A DNA stretch of 64,000 nt from Pseudomonas sp. GGS8. Its GTDB lineage: Bacteria > Pseudomonadota > Gammaproteobacteria > Pseudomonadales > Pseudomonadaceae. Both the position numbers and the translations under genes were made by a program. The number at the start of each line of letters is the position of its first letter. Positions within the stretch are counted from its first letter, which is position 1. Of the stretch, positions 62,311 to 64,000 are shown piece by piece. The stretch lies in NCBI RefSeq assembly GCF_024168645.1, contig NZ_JALJWF010000001.1, forward strand, positions 3,351,501 to 3,415,500. The letters run 5' to 3'. The notes beneath the pieces are model-generated. The model saw nothing but the letters and a program-made list of their open reading frames with translations. It did no database searches and was not told the origin of the DNA.

Positions 62311-62736
62311 ATGCTCTGTCGAAAACAGATCCAACAAATTCTGCTGATTGTTCTATCGGGATTGTCTCTTGGTGCGTGCGTACCCTATTCCGATGGAGGA
62401 GACAGCTACTACCGTTCCGAGGTCTATACGTCCCCGGCGCCGTATTACTCCGACGGTGGTTACTACCCAGCCCCGCGCAGGTATTACTCGCCGCCTGCAC
62501 GGTATTACCAGCCATCTCCGCGTTATTACTATCAACCGCGGGTTTATCAACCGGCACCGCGCTATTACGACGACCGCGGCAACCAGAATCGCGGATGGGA
62601 CCGACATGACCGCGGCGGTTGGGATGGTCGTAGTCGCGGCAACTGGAACGACGACTCTCGAGGCCATAGTGGGCGTGATCACCATGGCGGAAGAGGCGAT
62701 CATGGCGACAACGATGGCCGAGGCGGCCGCCGTTAA
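62311..62736 (+). CDS. Tyr-rich lipoprotein, copy 2
   Basis: 141 aa: lipobox (SLGAC near 22), Tyr/Pro-rich middle with repeated xRYYxP units, and an Asp/Arg/Gly-rich C-terminal tail. First 13 residues (LCRKQIQQILL) mirror copy 1 (FCQKKLRQILL), and the ribosome binding region CCAGGAGGCCGCC resembles CAGGAGGCCTCC, so the two arose by tandem duplication. Start ATG 62311; the open frame from 62182 is rejected. Confidence 0.72.
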   Translation: MLCRKQIQQILLIVLSGLSLGACVPYSDGGDSYYRSEVYTSPAPYYSDGGYYPAPRRYYSPPARYYQPSPRYYYQPRVYQPAPRYYDDRGNQNRGWDRHDRGGWDGRSRGNWNDDSRGHSGRDHHGGRGDHGDNDGRGGRR

Positions 62737-62746
62737 CCCGTCAATA

Positions 62747-62777
62747 AAAAGCGGCGCATGAAGCGCCGCTTTTTTGT
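62747..62777. terminator. Intrinsic terminator, probably bidirectional
   Basis: AAAAGCGGCGC-ATGA-AGCGCCGCTTTT followed by TT; also serves the convergent enoyl-CoA hydratase-family gene. Confidence 0.88.
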
Positions 62778-62786
62778 GCCCGGATT

Positions 62787-63899
62787 TCAGTATTCCGACA
62801 GATCGGCCAGAGGGTGCCGACCTTCCCAGACCTTGCGAAAATGCGCTTCCACCGCCGCCTCCGGCACCGTGTTGATATCCGGCCAGTGCCAGTGAGGTTT
62901 CTGATCCTTGTCGATCAACCGCGCACGCACGCCCTCGCTGAACTCCGGATGACGGCAGCAATTGAGGCTCATGGTGTATTCCATCTGAAAGACTTGAGCC
63001 AGCGACAGGTGCCGGGCGCGGGCGATCTGTTCCCACACCAGATGAGCGGTCAGGGGCGAGCCTTCAATCATGGTGCAGGCCGCCCGACTGAGCAGCGGGT
63101 CTTTATGAACGCGCAGTGCACTGATGGCCTTCCAGGCACAACGAACATCGCTGACATCCAGCAGCTCGTCGATCTGCTGGCGTCGTGGCAACCACTGCGC
63201 TTCTGGCATTTTTACCAGCGCTTCTTGCTGCAAGGCCTTGAGCAGGCTGTTGAGCTGCATGGCGGTCTGTTCCTGCCAGTTCAATTGCAGCAAGCCTTCG
63301 ATCAGCTCTTGCTGTTGCTCATCGAGCAAAAAGCGATCGGCCAAGTCCAGATCGATCGCGTCGCGACCGTTTATCTGAGCGCCGGTCAGGCCGAGAAACA
63401 ACCCGAGCTTGCCGGGTAATCGCGACAGAAACCAACTGGCGCCGACGTCCGGGTACAGGCCGATGCTGATTTCCGGCATCGCCAACCGGCTGCTCGGTGT
63501 AACAACCCGAATGCTTGCCCCTTGCAGCAGCCCCATGCCGCCGCCCAGCACGTAACCGTGCCCCCAGCAGATCAACGGCTTCGGGTAGGTGTGCAGATTG
63601 AAGTCGAGGCGATATTCCGCCGCAAAGAAGTGTGCCGCCAGAGGCGGCACTTCTCCGGGATGGGCACGACACGCCTCCACCAGGCTGCGTACTTCACCGC
63701 CGGCGCAAAAGGCCTTGGCGCCATTGCCGCGCAGCAGCACGCAAACGATCTGTGGTTCCTTGGCCCAGGCGTCCAGTTGATCGCGCAATGCGTTGATCAT
63801 CGGCAAGGAGAGGGCGTTGAGGGACTTCTCGGCATCCAGGCTGGCGATGCCGATGCGTGCGCCGTCGGTGCCGGTGAGTTCTTCGAAGTGCAAATTCAT
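62787..63899 (-). CDS. 3-Hydroxyisobutyryl-CoA hydrolase family protein
   Basis: 370-aa crotonase-superfamily enzyme of the HIBCH branch (valine degradation: hydrolysis of 3-hydroxyisobutyryl-CoA). Crotonase oxyanion-hole blocks are LRGNGAKAFCAGGEVRSL near 58-75 and GHGYVLGGGMGLLQGA near 115; the branch-specific PEISIGLYPDVGASWFLSRLPG follows. Length (about 370, longer than plain enoyl-CoA hydratase) supports HIBCH over EchA. ATG 63897-63899 used. Confidence 0.87.
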   Translation of the reverse strand: MNLHFEELTGTDGARIGIASLDAEKSLNALSLPMINALRDQLDAWAKEPQIVCVLLRGNGAKAFCAGGEVRSLVEACRAHPGEVPPLAAHFFAAEYRLDFNLHTYPKPLICWGHGYVLGGGMGLLQGASIRVVTPSSRLAMPEISIGLYPDVGASWFLSRLPGKLGLFLGLTGAQINGRDAIDLDLADRFLLDEQQQELIEGLLQLNWQEQTAMQLNSLLKALQQEALVKMPEAQWLPRRQQIDELLDVSDVRCAWKAISALRVHKDPLLSRAACTMIEGSPLTAHLVWEQIARARHLSLAQVFQMEYTMSLNCCRHPEFSEGVRARLIDKDQKPHWHWPDINTVPEAAVEAHFRKVWEGRHPLADLSEY

Positions 63900-64000
63900 C
63901 GTGACCTCGATCGGGAATTTGAGCGTTCAGTATGATCGCTCTATAGGAAAGTGCCGGATCTGCGTCAGATCAATTGACAAGCGTGATGGGCTTTCCTAGG
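63900..64000. other. Right-edge intergenic sequence
   Basis: Upstream region of the hydrolase; no gene can be supported before the window ends. Contains CAGATC-like repeats (CTGCGTCAGATCAATTG). Confidence 0.3.

Noticed and set aside
63793..63999. 68-codon plus-strand open frame at the right edge
   Set aside because: Mostly antisense to the hydrolase gene; no ribosome binding site and no supporting motif.
1..64000. CRISPR arrays, prophage or IS elements
   Set aside because: No regularly spaced repeats, integrases, transposases or phage structural genes were seen.

Overview
This window looks like a chromosomal segment of a Pseudomonas of the fluorescens/putida type. Reasons: high-GC genes with Pseudomonas-style proteins throughout (PhaG, FosA, OlsBA, XenB-like ene-reductase, BglX, AtzF), and many copies of the palindromic 'GTGGGAGCGGGCTTGCCCGCGAT' class of REP element between genes, mostly as head-to-head pairs. 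No phage, plasmid, IS element or CRISPR array is visible.

Layout. 0-2.3 kb: arsR-MFS-ene-reductase operon (minus strand) facing acpH across a palindromic operator. 2.9-9 kb: ornithine-lipid genes olsB-olsA, an acyl-CoA-dehydrogenase-like protein, a periplasmic serine hydrolase with a small partner, YceI and a ClsB-type phospholipase D. 9-17.7 kb: periplasmic beta-glucosidase BglX, a LemA/TPM/TPM trio, a methyltransferase, a DMT exporter, PfpI, an RHH protein and YegP. 17.8-20.2 kb: a DapA-like lyase and a class II aldolase divergent from an XRE-cupin regulator, with a perfect palindrome between them. 20.3-25.1 kb: a SIR2-like DUF4917 protein, an iron alcohol dehydrogenase, and an MFS exporter paired with a divergent alpha-oxoamine synthase. 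25.3-30 kb: LysR, CoA-transferase, HMG-CoA-lyase-like enzyme and an ACS-type MFS transporter, a probable catabolic unit. 30.2-33.7 kb: FosA, LysE exporter, PAS-GAF-GGDEF cyclase, two small stress-type proteins.

33.7-37.1 kb is the most accessory-looking stretch: a frameshifted and truncated iron-permease remnant, a frameshifted stand-alone HsdR-N-like nuclease, and two tandem AidA/PixA inclusion-body genes behind a near-consensus promoter. 37-41 kb: a YXWGXW lipoprotein, Tam and a TonB-dependent receptor with a Fur-box-like site. 41-46.4 kb: a five-gene heme-copper oxidase operon with a diheme CoxB and two subunit-III-type proteins. 46.4-51.5 kb: a membrane protein, a Fic protein with three direct repeats upstream, tRNA-Gly(CCC), phaG, rsuA and a CWC protein.

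51.7-61.6 kb is the clearest system. A guanidine-I (ykkC) riboswitch precedes an ABC transporter, two DUF1989 proteins, a biotin carboxylase of the 'urea carboxylase' family and allophanate hydrolase. Together these make a guanidine uptake and nitrogen-assimilation operon rather than a urea one. An 81-bp REP palindrome is inserted in frame inside the carboxylase gene, and a 10-nt perfect complement links the riboswitch aptamer to the Shine-Dalgarno of the first gene. 61.8-64 kb: two duplicated Tyr-rich lipoproteins and a 3-hydroxyisobutyryl-CoA hydrolase.
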